From contig MSTD01000027.1 of NCBI GenBank assembly GCA_001942045.1, positions 1 to 47,080 on the forward strand: a stretch of 47,080 nucleotides of DNA, written 5' to 3'. This document shows positions 32,318 through 40,806 of the stretch, in pieces. The position numbers and the translations under genes are program-made. The notes beneath the pieces were generated by a model. The model made no database searches. It was given only the letters and a program-made list of their open reading frames with translations, and was not told the DNA's origin. Position 1 is the first letter of the stretch. Each line of letters starts with the position of its first letter. Origin of the DNA: Mycolicibacterium porcinum (GTDB lineage: Bacteria > Actinomycetota > Actinomycetes > Mycobacteriales > Mycobacteriaceae).

Positions 32318-34271
32318 AGTCTTTCTGCTGCGCGGCCAGCCACGGAATGAGGCCCCCGGCGAGGACATGCCGGATCTGCCGCTCGGAAAGCCTGTGCCGC
32401 ACCGCGAATGACGTGCCTTGCGTGGTGTTGGTGACCGTGATCGGATCTCCGTCGGCCAGTGCCCGGCGCAGGTCGGCCACGGCGAGTACGTCGCCTTGGG
32501 TCACCGTGTCGTAGTCGGCGGGATCGGCGAATTCCACTGCGAGCACGCCGAAATTGGCGAGGTTCTGCCAGTGGATGCGGGCGAACGACTTGGCGATCGC
32601 CATCTGCAGTCCGAGGTAGCGGGGTGCGATCGCGGCGTGTTCGCGCGACGAGCCCTGGCCGTAGTTCTCTCCGCCGACGATGATGTGGCCGGCTTGAGCG
32701 GATTGCGCTCGTTCCGGATAGGTCTCGTCGATCTGGGTGAAGCTGAACAGCGCGAGTTTGGGGATGTTCGACCGGAACGGGAGGGCACGCGCGCCGGCCG
32801 GCGAGATCTCGTCGGTCGAGATGTTGTCGCCGACCTTGAGCAGGACCGGCGCCTCGATCACCTCGGGCAGCGGCGTCAACTCGGGAAGGCTGGAGATGTT
32901 GGGGCCCTTGATGACTTCGACGGTGCGGGCCTGTTCGGGCGGCGGCGGGGCGATCAGCATGGCGGTGTTGACGCTGAAATGCGTGGGCAGGTCGAGCTCC
33001 GGGTACTCGATTCCGTTGTCGGCCGCCCATTGTCGCGGATCGGTGATGACGCCCGTGATGGCCGATGCCGCAGCGGTTTCCGGTGAGCACAGCCACACCG
33101 AATCCTCCTTGGTGCCGGACCGGCCGGGAAAGTTGCGGGGCATGGTCCGCAGCGAGTTGCGACCGGTGGCCGGGGCCTGGCCCATGCCGATGCAGCCCAT
33201 GCAGCCGGCCTGGTGGATGCGCGCCCCGTTGATGACGAGTTCGGTGGTGGCGCCCATCCTGGTCAGGTCGGTGAGGATCTCGCGGGAGGTGGGGTTGACG
33301 TCGAAGCTGACGTCGGGCGACGTCTGACGGCCGTGCACCATGGCTGCCGCGATCGCGAAGTCACGTAGTCCGGGGTTGGCGCTGGAGCCGATGACCACCT
33401 GAGCGACGGGTTCGCCGGCCACCTCCGACACCGGGACGACATTGCCGGGTGACGACGGTTTGGCGATCAGCGGTTCGAGCGCCGACAGGTCGATGACCTC
33501 GTCGATGTCGTAGTGTGCGCCGTCATCGGCGACGAGCTCCACCCAGTCGTCGCCACGGTCTTCGCCGGTCAGGAAGTCGCGTACCGCGTCGTCGCTGGGA
33601 AAGACGGTGGTGGTCGCGCCGAGCTCGGCGCCCATGTTCGCGATGACGTGCCGGTCCATGGCCGACATGCCCGCCAGCCCGGGGCCGTAGTACTCGATGA
33701 TGCGGTTGACGCCGCCTTTGACGTCGTGGCGTCGCAGCATCTCGAGAATCACGTCCTTGGCCGAACACCATTGCGGGAGTTCGCCTTCCAGCCGGATACC
33801 CCACACCTCGGGTGCCCGCAGGTGCAGCGGTTCGCCGGCGATGGCCAGTGCCACCTCCAACCCGCCGACCCCGATCGCCAGCATCCCCAGCGATCCGGCG
33901 GCCGGGGTGTGGGAGTCCGAGCCCACCATCGTCTTGCCGGGTATGCCGAAGCGCTGCATGTGGGTGGGGTGCGAGACCCCGTTGCCGGGCTTGGAGAACC
34001 ACAGGCCGAAATGTTGCGCGGCGGTCCGCAGGTACTCGTGGTCCTCGGCGTTCTTCTCGTCGGTCTGCAGCAGGTTGTGGTCGACGTACTGCACGCTGAC
34101 CTCGGTACGGGCCCGGTCGAGCCCGAGTGACTCGAGTTCCTGCATGACCAGTGTCCCGGTGGCGTCCTGCGTCAGCGTCTGGTCGATGCGGATCGCCATC
34201 TCGTCCCCGGGCGTCATCGACCCGGAGACGAGATGGGACCCGATCAACTTCTGTGTGACGCTTTCCGGCAT
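32316..34271 (-). CDS. Aconitate hydratase-family protein (short, Aquifex type)
   Basis: A 651-residue 4Fe-4S dehydratase. It starts MPESVTQKLIGSHLVSG and has QYVDHNLLQTD, the active-site VGSDSHTPAAGSLGMLAIG, cluster cysteines in HQAGCMGCIGMG near 357-360 and probably in WLCSPETAAAS, and a fused swivel domain with NYGQGSSREHAA near 535. At about 650 residues it is the size of the short aconitase class found in Aquifex-type bacteria, distinct from the roughly 940-residue AcnA of mycobacteria. Citrate-isocitrate activity is likely, but a related 3-isopropylmalate- or homoaconitate-like substrate cannot be excluded. GGGGAAG precedes the ATG. It lies 40 nt after an SDR gene, probably in one operon. 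Confidence 0.85.
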   Translation of the reverse strand: MPESVTQKLIGSHLVSGSMTPGDEMAIRIDQTLTQDATGTLVMQELESLGLDRARTEVSVQYVDHNLLQTDEKNAEDHEYLRTAAQHFGLWFSKPGNGVSHPTHMQRFGIPGKTMVGSDSHTPAAGSLGMLAIGVGGLEVALAIAGEPLHLRAPEVWGIRLEGELPQWCSAKDVILEMLRRHDVKGGVNRIIEYYGPGLAGMSAMDRHVIANMGAELGATTTVFPSDDAVRDFLTGEDRGDDWVELVADDGAHYDIDEVIDLSALEPLIAKPSSPGNVVPVSEVAGEPVAQVVIGSSANPGLRDFAIAAAMVHGRQTSPDVSFDVNPTSREILTDLTRMGATTELVINGARIHQAGCMGCIGMGQAPATGRNSLRTMPRNFPGRSGTKEDSVWLCSPETAAASAITGVITDPRQWAADNGIEYPELDLPTHFSVNTAMLIAPPPPEQARTVEVIKGPNISSLPELTPLPEVIEAPVLLKVGDNISTDEISPAGARALPFRSNIPKLALFSFTQIDETYPERAQSAQAGHIIVGGENYGQGSSREHAAIAPRYLGLQMAIAKSFARIHWQNLANFGVLAVEFADPADYDTVTQGDVLAVADLRRALADGDPITVTNTTQGTSFAVRHRLSERQIRHVLAGGLIPWLAAQQKD

Positions 34272-34311
34272 GTATCCAGGCTTCCCCGGGGACTGCCGGA
34301 TGAAACCGTGG

Positions 34312-35136
34312 CTAGCCCTGGGCGAGGACTGACACCGGCTGCCACTGCTCCCAGGTCGCCAGCCGGCTCTCGTAGTCGGCCTTGGCCAGCTGTAGCGGCA
34401 GCTCGCCGAAGAACACCCGCAACGGCGGGTTCTCGGCGTCGACGATCTTCAGTACCGCCTCGGCCGAGGCTTTGGGGTCGCCGGGCTTGGCGCTGCGCTG
34501 AGCCCGGGCACGTTGCGCGGCCTCACGCGCCTCGTCGTAATCGGCAAGCGGGGCAGCATGTCTGGCCGAGGAACCGGCCCAGTCGGTGGAGAACCCGCCC
34601 GGCTCGATCAGCGTCACGTGCACCCCGAATGGCGCGACCTCTTGGGCCAGGGACTGCGAGAAGCCTTCCAGCGCCCACTTGGACGCGTGGTACATGCCGA
34701 CCAACGGGAACGCGGTGATGCCGCCGATCGAGGACACCTGGATGATGTGCCCGCTGCCCTGCGCCCGCAGGTACGGCAGCGCGGCCTGGGTGACCCAGAG
34801 TGCGCCGAAGACGTTCGTCTCGATCTGATCGCGGGCGTCGGCCTCCGACAACTCCTCGATGAAGCCGAACTGGCCGTAGCCCGCGTTGTTGACGACGATG
34901 TCCAGCCGGCCGAAGTGATCGTGTGCTGCTTTGACCGCGGCGAAGTCTGCCTCGCGGTCGGTGACGTCCAGTTTGATCGGCAGCAGCGCGTCGCCGTATT
35001 TGTCGGCCAGATCGGCCAGCGTCGCAGTGTCCCGCGCGGTGGCGGCCACTTTGTCGCCGCGCTCCAGGGCCGCGATCGCCCACTCCCGGCCGAAGCCCCG
35101 CGATGCACCGGTGATGAACCACACTTTTTCGCTCAT
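34312..35136 (-). CDS. Short-chain dehydrogenase/reductase
   Basis: A 274-residue classical SDR. The cofactor motif [20 protein letters not shown] is near 5-24, NNAG near 83, the catalytic Ser is in [11 protein letters not shown] and Tyr-x3-Lys in YHASK near 150; Arg after the glycine motif suggests NADP(H). It resembles the oxidoreductase group often annotated SDR family NAD(P)-dependent. The ATG at 35136 is at the start of homology, but its ribosome-binding site is weak. It is divergent from menG and lies 40 nt upstream of the aconitase. The substrate is unknown. Confidence 0.87.
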   Translation of the reverse strand: MSEKVWFITGASRGFGREWAIAALERGDKVAATARDTATLADLADKYGDALLPIKLDVTDREADFAAVKAAHDHFGRLDIVVNNAGYGQFGFIEELSEADARDQIETNVFGALWVTQAALPYLRAQGSGHIIQVSSIGGITAFPLVGMYHASKWALEGFSQSLAQEVAPFGVHVTLIEPGGFSTDWAGSSARHAAPLADYDEAREAAQRARAQRSAKPGDPKASAEAVLKIVDAENPPLRVFFGELPLQLAKADYESRLATWEQWQPVSVLAQG

Positions 35137-35205
35137 GATCAGGTTCAAGGCGCCCAGACGAACGCCAATTCCCGGTCGCAGGAAGTTCACAGGGATGGCT
35201 ACGGG

Positions 35206-35211
35206 TAGCGT
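35206..35211 (+). promoter_or_regulatory. -10 element, menG (TAGCGT)
   Basis: TANNNT with a 7-nt spacer to the GTG at 35219 predicts a leaderless transcript and favours this start over the in-frame ATG at 35195. Confidence 0.55.
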
Positions 35212-35218
35212 CGGCGGC

Positions 35219-35932
35219 GTGAGTCGAGCGAGCCTGGAGAAGAACCCCCACGAAGTGGCATCGATGTTCGATGCCGTGGCGCGGCGCTACGACCTGACCA
35301 ACACCGTGCTGTCGCTGGGGCAGGACCGGTTCTGGCGCCGGCAGACCCGCGCGGCATTGGGCATCGGCCCGGGGGACAAGGTGCTGGACCTGGCGGCGGG
35401 CACCGCGGTGTCGACGGTCGAACTGGCGACGTCGGGCGCGTGGTGTGTGGCTGCGGACTTCTCGGTGGGCATGCTGGCCGCCGGGGCGTCCCGTCCGGTG
35501 CCCAAGGTGGGCGCCGACGCCACCCGGCTGCCGTTCGCCGACGGGGTGTTCGACGCGGTGACGATCAGCTTCGGGCTGCGCAATGTCGTCGACCATGTGG
35601 CGGGTTTGCGGGAGATGGCCCGGGTGACCCGGCCCGGCGGCAAGCTGGTGGTGTGTGAGTTCTCCACGCCGACCAACCGTGCGTTCGCCACGCTGTACAA
35701 GGAGTACCTGATGCAGGCGCTGCCGCGGATGGCCACCGCGGTGTCGAGCAACCCCGACGCCTATGTGTATCTGGCCGAGTCGATCCGGGCCTGGCCGGAC
35801 CAGGCCGAGCTGGCCCGACGCATCGCGGACGCGGGCTGGTCACAGGTCAAGTGGCGCAACCTGACTGGCGGGATCGTGGCCCTGCACGCGGCGACGAAAC
35901 CGGTGTCAGGAGAACAGGCGCCAAACGGCTGA
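35219..35932 (+). CDS. menG: Demethylmenaquinone methyltransferase (MenG/UbiE)
   Basis: A 237-residue class I SAM-dependent methyltransferase doing the last step of menaquinone synthesis. It contains [20 protein letters not shown], the SAM motif [16 protein letters not shown] near 55-70, [20 protein letters not shown] and a C-terminal [18 protein letters not shown], all UbiE/MenG hallmarks. Sequence and length match M. tuberculosis Rv0558 (about 234, from memory), which starts at the same S-R-A position. The 3' end overlaps a convergent small membrane-protein gene by 27 bp. Confidence 0.94.
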   Translation: MSRASLEKNPHEVASMFDAVARRYDLTNTVLSLGQDRFWRRQTRAALGIGPGDKVLDLAAGTAVSTVELATSGAWCVAADFSVGMLAAGASRPVPKVGADATRLPFADGVFDAVTISFGLRNVVDHVAGLREMARVTRPGGKLVVCEFSTPTNRAFATLYKEYLMQALPRMATAVSSNPDAYVYLAESIRAWPDQAELARRIADAGWSQVKWRNLTGGIVALHAATKPVSGEQAPNG

Positions 35933-36217
35933 GCCGAGGACGAACAGCATCATGCCGCCCATCACCACGAGATACACGTAGCGTCCGACGGAGGCCTTCT
36001 CCACGGCACCGCGCCGCATCGGTATGCGTCGCTTGCCGGGAGCGGTCGCCGTCAGCATCTGATAACTGCTCGACCATTGCGACGCGGCCCACTGTGCATG
36101 GTCGCGTTCGGCCCCGGCGGATCGTTCCGCGTGTGCCTCCCAGAGCCGGGAGTTACGCAGCGCGACAAGCGCATCCGATGACAGATAGGCCGCGTCTCCG
36201 ATTGGGCCCGGCGTCAT
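35906..36217 (-). CDS. Small C-terminally anchored membrane protein
   Basis: A 103-residue protein: a charged helical cytoplasmic part ([21 protein letters not shown]), a basic linker ([16 protein letters not shown]) and one membrane helix at about 78-98 ([20 protein letters not shown]). The start ATG overlaps the stop of the upstream gene (ATGA), so the two are translationally coupled. No family is recognised. It may anchor or assist the upstream scramblase-like protein, but that is guesswork. Confidence 0.65.
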   Translation of the reverse strand: MTPGPIGDAAYLSSDALVALRNSRLWEAHAERSAGAERDHAQWAASQWSSSYQMLTATAPGKRRIPMRRGAVEKASVGRYVYLVVMGGMMLFVLGSAVWRLFS

Positions 36218-36942
36218 CTGAACAATCCGAACATCGAGTTGACCGGCCCCTGGGCCAGGCGCTCGTACAGGTACTGGGCGAAAAAGGCTGCGAGCAACAG
36301 GTCGGGCATCGGCTGTGGTAGTGGCCGCGGACAGTCGAGAAGGTAATCCGAGAACCAGACGCGTTGTCTGCCTACGCCCCACGATCGCAGCTCCTGGCGC
36401 TGGATCCGCCCGATCGAGGTGCCGTTGCCGTCGAAGATCGGCACGGGGTGTTGTCGCCAGGAGGGGCCTTGATGAATTTCGGTGGCCCCCAACCAGTGTC
36501 CGTTGGCTTCCAACCCCAAGGTATAGCCGCTGGTTCGGGTGAATTGCGCTACCGGAGCTGTCGTCCTGAGCCGGCCCACTTCGCGGCCCGACCCGTCATG
36601 GACCTGAATCATCTGACTCCGCCAATCGGTGATGCTTCCGCCGAGCCGGGCGAAGTGCAGTAACGCGGCCCCATCGGGGCGCAGCATGACGAACTGCACA
36701 TCCGCTTGCAGGCGTGTGATCGTCCAGGCCGGCATCTCGGCCGTCGGCCGGACGACGGCAACCTGCTGGTCGTAGACATTCTCGATCGTGCAGTACACGT
36801 TGCGGTCGGTGCCGTCGGGGACGGCGCGCAGATACAACAGCGGTTCCCCGAGCGGAAACCCGCCGGCCGGCCGGGCGTGTGGGGCAGAGGGCACCGGTTG
36901 AACGGGGATCGGATCGATGGTCGTTCTCCCCCCCCAGCACAT
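36214..36942 (-). CDS. Hypothetical protein, possible Tubby/scramblase-like fold
   Basis: About 242 residues from the ATG at 36942. The body is beta-rich with repeated turns (IQVHDGSGREVGRLRT, HPVPIFDGNGTSIGRIQRQ) and ends in a hydrophobic helix (about 210-228, MPDLLLAAFFAQYLYERL). This pattern recalls LURP-one/scramblase-type barrels, but I do not recognise a family. The start region carries a run of eight G on the coding strand (36928-36935), so the start and frame there are uncertain. It is coupled by ATGA to the following small membrane protein and divergent from the proline-rich membrane protein gene. Confidence 0.6.
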   Translation of the reverse strand: MCWGGRTTIDPIPVQPVPSAPHARPAGGFPLGEPLLYLRAVPDGTDRNVYCTIENVYDQQVAVVRPTAEMPAWTITRLQADVQFVMLRPDGAALLHFARLGGSITDWRSQMIQVHDGSGREVGRLRTTAPVAQFTRTSGYTLGLEANGHWLGATEIHQGPSWRQHPVPIFDGNGTSIGRIQRQELRSWGVGRQRVWFSDYLLDCPRPLPQPMPDLLLAAFFAQYLYERLAQGPVNSMFGLFR

Positions 36943-37042
36943 CTCGGTTCGGTACCGACACATGGTAAGCAGCGTGCCGCCGTCGCCGGTGCACCAATTC
37001 CGCGGTGTAGATCTGCTGCTCCGGGCCACCGGAAGCCTGCCT

Positions 37043-37048
37043 TACGAT
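37043..37048 (+). promoter_or_regulatory. -10 element of the proline-rich protein gene (TACGAT)
   Basis: TANNNT lies 33 nt before the GTG at 37082, leaving a short leader with the AAGGAAAGGG ribosome-binding site. Confidence 0.35.
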
Positions 37049-37081
37049 CGCTGCAAACAGGTGATAAGGAAAGGGCTTCGC

Positions 37082-37804
37082 GTGCATCCACCCGCCGGCT
37101 ACCCCTACCAGGGGCCGCAAGGCAACCAGCCGTATCCGCCCGGTTATCCCTACCACCAACCGCCGCCACACCAACCCCAGCAATACGGGCACCGCTACCC
37201 GCCACCGATGCCGACGCCGCCGTGGCAGAACCCGGCAACCGCGCTTCCCCCGCAGCAGCCCGGTTCGAAGGGCACTGCGAAGTACGGGATCATCGCCGCC
37301 GCGATCCTCGGCGCGGTGATGGCCCTGGCAGGAATCTTCTTGCTCTCCGGTGACAGTGGTGGTTACTTCGACAACGGCGACACGGTCACCCCGACCGCCG
37401 ATGCGCACATCGTGTTCGTCAAGAAGCAGCACCTCGACGGAAAGCCGGCGAGTTCGGTGCGCTGCTCCGCCACGACCGCCGGCGGCAAGGAGGTCTCGCT
37501 GTCGGCGCCGAGCGAGGTGTTGAAGACGACCCGTGGCGCCAGGCCCACGACCACCTATCTGTCGGTGGCCGAACTTCCCACCGATCGAGGCCCATTGACG
37601 GTGACGTGCACGAAGAACGGAGCCAGCGATGCGAACCTCGATTTTGTGCTCGGCAAACCTGATTCGTCCACCGGTCCGACGATCTACTTCGTTGGGTACG
37701 CGGTCGTCATGGCTATTCTCATCACCGTGGTAATCGTGCAGCGTCGCAGGTATTTTCGCCGTTACCCCCAACCGCAGGGCACCGGGCAGCAATGGCGGGT
37801 CTGA
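37082..37804 (+). CDS. Proline-rich two-helix membrane protein
   Basis: A 240-residue protein from GTG 37082, supported by AAGGAAAGGG 7 nt upstream. Residues about 1-60 are a Pro/Tyr/Gln-rich disordered tail (PPGYPYHQPPPHQPQQYGHR). A first membrane helix at about 68-86, an extracytoplasmic beta domain at about 90-195 with cysteines near 122 and 177, and a second helix at about 203-222 (TIYFVGYAVVMAILITVVIV) follow, then a basic tail. Such proline-rich N-termini are common in mycobacterial envelope proteins. No family was recognised and the function is unknown. Confidence 0.72.
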   Translation: MHPPAGYPYQGPQGNQPYPPGYPYHQPPPHQPQQYGHRYPPPMPTPPWQNPATALPPQQPGSKGTAKYGIIAAAILGAVMALAGIFLLSGDSGGYFDNGDTVTPTADAHIVFVKKQHLDGKPASSVRCSATTAGGKEVSLSAPSEVLKTTRGARPTTTYLSVAELPTDRGPLTVTCTKNGASDANLDFVLGKPDSSTGPTIYFVGYAVVMAILITVVIVQRRRYFRRYPQPQGTGQQWRV

Positions 37805-37847
37805 CCGCACGTCGTGCGAGGTAACCCGCACCTGCGGCGGAAATTGA

Positions 37848-37861
37848 GGTAGTCGACTACC
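37848..37861. promoter_or_regulatory. Perfect 14-bp palindrome upstream of the orphan gene
   Basis: GGTAGTCGACTACC is its own reverse complement. It ends 25 bp before a candidate -10 (TACCCT, 37887-37892) of the gene at 37924, so it covers the -35 region, a usual place for a dimeric regulator. Confidence 0.45.
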
Positions 37862-37886
37862 CCAGCTTTTCCGGGTGTGCCCGCCC

Positions 37887-37892
37887 TACCCT
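37887..37892 (+). promoter_or_regulatory. -10 element of the orphan gene at 37924 (TACCCT)
   Basis: TANNNT about 31 nt before the ATG, followed by the strong GGGGGAG ribosome-binding site at about 37911-37917. Confidence 0.4.
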
Positions 37893-37923
37893 TCGGTCAC
37901 GTCCACGAAGGGGGAGAAACACC

Positions 37924-38433
37924 ATGGCTGGAATCATCACACCGGAATCGTTTGAGCCAGAAGAGCTCATGAACATCCCGGTCGCGGGTAGCGGAGCGTC
38001 CTGTCGGGTGACTTCGGGATATGCGAATTTCTTCGACAAGAACATCACCAATGTGTACGGCGCACCGATCGGGCTCGAGCCGTTGCCGGGAGACAACGTC
38101 CTGCAGCCGCTACCGCTCTCCGGTGACTTCTATCCCGAGGATGACGACAAGAAGTGGCGGGCGTACGAGGTCCACATGGTTGTCGGCCCGACGTGGCACA
38201 GTGTGCGCGACGTGTCACCGATCGTCAGCGTGGCCGGGTTCGCGTTCATGGACAACGACTCCGCCGATTCGTCGGGATGGGAAGTCCGCAGGTGCACCTG
38301 GGACACGGTGGGCCTGACCGGCGATCAGAGTGATTTGGAGCGCATCCGCCTCAAGGTCGATCTTCGGATGTGCGGAGGACAGGGCTATTCCATCATCAAA
38401 CTCGGCTATCACCTGGTCGCCGTGGGGCGATAG
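37924..38433 (+). CDS. Orphan hypothetical protein
   Basis: A 169-residue soluble protein with no signal peptide or membrane helix. It starts MAGIITPESFEPEELMNIPV and appears mostly beta (FYPEDDDKKWRAYEVHMVVG, SPIVSVAGFAFMDND). Cysteines lie near 23, 120 and 139. GGGGGAG 6 nt upstream is one of the best ribosome-binding sites in the window and, with a 14-bp palindrome at the promoter, suggests strong regulated expression. I do not recognise the family. It is convergent with the PknH-sensor-like lipoprotein gene, 5 nt away. Confidence 0.7.
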   Translation: MAGIITPESFEPEELMNIPVAGSGASCRVTSGYANFFDKNITNVYGAPIGLEPLPGDNVLQPLPLSGDFYPEDDDKKWRAYEVHMVVGPTWHSVRDVSPIVSVAGFAFMDNDSADSSGWEVRRCTWDTVGLTGDQSDLERIRLKVDLRMCGGQGYSIIKLGYHLVAVGR

Positions 38434-38438
38434 GTCGT

Positions 38439-39128
38439 TCAGCGCCGCGCGTTGGCGACGAGTTTGTTGACGATGGTGGCTGCCTGGTCCTGGATCTGGT
38501 AGCCGCATACCTTGGCATCGACGGCCATCTTGGACACCACCGACTGGGCACGTTGACATGCCCATCCGTCGGTGCCCGCTCGGGTGGTTGTCTGGGTGAT
38601 CAGGTCGCCGTCGATGACGAGTTCGCCGATGTGCCAGGTGCGGTCGCTGGTCTCGTCACCTGACTTCTCGCGAAGCGAGACCTCGGACCCCGCGCATTTT
38701 CCCCACCACTTCTTGGAGCCTTCGAGTGTGGATCGGGCTTCGTTCTCCGACATAAGGAGCACGGCGGCCTGTTGCACCCAATGGTGATGGTCGGAGTCCG
38801 GGTCCTGGGCCACCTGGGTGCGTACCGAATCCCAATAGCTGAACAAGTAGACGAGATCCTCGGCAGGAAACATTGCGCCCAGGCACTTTTCGTCCCGAAT
38901 CCGCCAGAAGTTGTTGTTCATGTCGGCCGTCTTGCTGGTGAACGTCAGGTTGTTGGCCCCGACGATCGCCTTGAGTTCCTCGATCGGCAACATGATCTGC
39001 TCGAGTTTGGTCTCCTCGGGCGACGGAGTCTTCTTCAGGGCGGTGCCGGAGACGGTGCTCGTGCACCCGGTCATCCCCACGAGTGCCGCCGCTACGGCAA
39101 CCACACACCACATCCGGCTTCTGCGCAC
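38439..39128 (-). CDS. PknH-like extracellular sensor-domain lipoprotein
   Basis: A 229-residue lipoprotein (lipobox VGMTGC, lipidated Cys22; start GTG 39128, with ATG 39113 possible). The mature domain at about 45-226 contains the pattern of the PknH extracellular sensor domain: an early helix (IEELKAIVGANNLTF), two disulfide-capable cysteines (CLGAMFPAED and KCAG), and the end GWACQRAQSVVSKMAVDAKV then CGYQIQDQAATIVNKLV. Mycobacteria have many free-standing copies of this domain; ligands are unknown. It has its own promoter-like sequence although it follows the DUF2236 genes on the same strand at 40 nt distance. Confidence 0.82.
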   Translation of the reverse strand: MRRSRMWCVVAVAAALVGMTGCTSTVSGTALKKTPSPEETKLEQIMLPIEELKAIVGANNLTFTSKTADMNNNFWRIRDEKCLGAMFPAEDLVYLFSYWDSVRTQVAQDPDSDHHHWVQQAAVLLMSENEARSTLEGSKKWWGKCAGSEVSLREKSGDETSDRTWHIGELVIDGDLITQTTTRAGTDGWACQRAQSVVSKMAVDAKVCGYQIQDQAATIVNKLVANARR

Positions 39129-39134
39129 CCGGTG

Positions 39135-39165
39135 ATTCTCGCCGACGACGAGTGGGACCCGTCAA
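39135..39165 (-). promoter_or_regulatory. Candidate promoter of the sensor lipoprotein
   Basis: On the minus strand TTGACG (39165-39160), a 19-nt spacer and GAGAAT (39140-39135), which ends 6 nt before the GTG at 39128. The spacer is slightly long; the -35 is close to consensus. Confidence 0.4.
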
Positions 39166-39168
39166 CCC

Positions 39169-39867
39169 TCAGGAGACGACCCGACTGATCACAGTGAACC
39201 GGCGCAGGGAGCGCCGATCGCGAGCGCTGACCTCGGTGCCCGTCAGCTCGGCCGCCCGCGGATGCTGCATGGCCCGGATCGCCCGGTGCGGCACCGCCCG
39301 CGGCCACCAGTCGGTCGGTGCGAACATCTGCCGGCGAAACCGCTCGAAGTGCGCACCGGACGACAACTGGCTATGGCACGCATCGTCGAAGTACTCACCG
39401 AATTCCGGCCAGCTCCCAGGCATCGGTCTGGTCGAGATTCCGTAGCGCCGGTACCAGGCGCAGCACTCCTGGTAGAGCTGCTCGTGCTCACGGTCATCCA
39501 GCTTCCGGATGAATGTATTGACCATCATCACCAGGCTTTCCACGTAGGTGGCGTGCTGGAAGTGGAACACTTCGGGGTTCAGCGCGTGGTACTTGTTCCC
39601 GGCCGGATCGCGACCCTTGACCTCTTCGTGCGCGAATCGGATGTATGGCCGCATGTCGACTTCGGTGAACGCGATCCTGATCGCCTGGGTCACCGTGCGT
39701 TTGTGGTGCAACCAGACGCGTCGGCGCAGCAGGGCATGCTCGGCGATTCCGGTGGCGATCGCCGGGTGCAGCGACTGCAGGCAGACTGCCCTCGGTAGCA
39801 CGAACAGAAACCGTCGGTCCTGTAGATAGCGCGACAGCAGGGTGTCCGGGCCGAGTCCGGCCGCCAC
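39169..39867 (-). CDS. DUF2236/MpaB-family putative oxygenase (second copy)
   Basis: About 232 residues from the GTG at 39867, 5 nt past the stop of the preceding DUF2236 gene. It carries a complete DUF2236 core: LFVLPRAVCLQSLHPAIATG, AEHALLRRRVWLHHKRTV, KYHALNPEVFHFQHATYVES and GISTRPMPGSWPEFGEYFDD. The family includes the latex-clearing protein and MpaB, heme-dependent oxygenases cleaving isoprenoid chains, which makes a polyprenoid or sterol-like substrate plausible but unproven. The conserved His/Arg/Lys residues of the helical bundle are kept. It is the last gene of the minus-strand cluster that begins with the mce genes. Confidence 0.8.
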   Translation of the reverse strand: MAAGLGPDTLLSRYLQDRRFLFVLPRAVCLQSLHPAIATGIAEHALLRRRVWLHHKRTVTQAIRIAFTEVDMRPYIRFAHEEVKGRDPAGNKYHALNPEVFHFQHATYVESLVMMVNTFIRKLDDREHEQLYQECCAWYRRYGISTRPMPGSWPEFGEYFDDACHSQLSSGAHFERFRRQMFAPTDWWPRAVPHRAIRAMQHPRAAELTGTEVSARDRRSLRRFTVISRVVS

Positions 39868-39872
39868 GGTCG

Positions 39873-40778
39873 TCAGATCAGCGCCTTCTTGCGCCGGATC
39901 CGGCGACGCAGATCCTTCATCAGCACCGCATAATTGCCGTTGCGCAGGGATTTCGGCAGGAAGCGGTTGACGAACGCCACGAACAGGAAAAGATGCTCGA
40001 AGCGCCGCCGGTCGGTGTCGGTCCACTCCAGTTCCATCGCATCACGGAACACGGGCGCCAGGAAGCCGATGGTCAAGAATCGCAACAGCGGTGCCAGCAT
40101 CTTCCGCATGGGCCAGTTGATCATCCGCAGCTCCACCAGAACCATGAGGTATTCCCGCACGAACGGCGTCATCTCGACGCGTTCGCACGCGGTGTTCCAG
40201 TACGCGTCGAAGTCGGCCCTGGTGGCCGGCCACATCTCCTCGAGCACCTGCAATGTGGTGCCGATCGTCATCGCGCTCTGATAGAAGCCTTCGGCCTGCT
40301 CCTCGGTCATCGCGCCGTAGAGCAGTTGATGGGTGTCCTCGTAGAAGATGAAAAGACAAGCCGCCACCCACAACTGCAGCTCGCGGTTGAAGGCGTTGTA
40401 CTTGACCGGGCTGTCCTCGGTAGACCGGACCTGCCGGTGCGCGACGTTGACCGCCTCGCGGTAGGCGTTCCTCTCCTCATCGGTACCGAGGATCGCGACG
40501 GTCAGATATTGCGCGGTGGTGCGCAGCCGCTTCCAGGGATGGTGCACCAAACTTCCTGATTCCACCCGGCTTTCAGCCACACCGTAGCCGACCTCCGGCC
40601 AGCTCATCTGCATGATGACGTTGGCTGCCGCCCCGGCAGCGGACCAGAAGTCCAGCGCGTCGGACAGATCGACGTCTTTCTTCCTGATCCACCGCGGCAC
40701 GCGCTGAGTGACGGTGATGCGGGTCTCGGCGGTGGTCAGGCGGGGCTCGGCGGCCAGGTCCACGTATGTCGCAGGCAT
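39873..40778 (-). CDS. DUF2236/MpaB-family putative oxygenase (first copy)
   Basis: A 301-residue helical protein with the DUF2236 layout: WSAAGAAANVIMQMSWPEVG, HHPWKRLRTTAQYL, KYNAFNRELQLWVAACLFIF and RADFDAYWNTACERVEMTP. It differs strongly from the adjacent copy, so the pair is not a recent duplication. GAGAGGAG lies 6 nt before the ATG. It begins 28 nt after the Mce-associated gene on the same strand, with no terminator-like hairpin between, so it is probably part of the mce operon. Heme-dependent oxidation of a lipid imported by the MCE system is an attractive inference, not shown. Confidence 0.8.
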   Translation of the reverse strand: MPATYVDLAAEPRLTTAETRITVTQRVPRWIRKKDVDLSDALDFWSAAGAAANVIMQMSWPEVGYGVAESRVESGSLVHHPWKRLRTTAQYLTVAILGTDEERNAYREAVNVAHRQVRSTEDSPVKYNAFNRELQLWVAACLFIFYEDTHQLLYGAMTEEQAEGFYQSAMTIGTTLQVLEEMWPATRADFDAYWNTACERVEMTPFVREYLMVLVELRMINWPMRKMLAPLLRFLTIGFLAPVFRDAMELEWTDTDRRRFEHLFLFVAFVNRFLPKSLRNGNYAVLMKDLRRRIRRKKALI

Positions 40779-40806
40779 GGAACTCCTCTCGGGTGGAACG
40801 GGTCGG

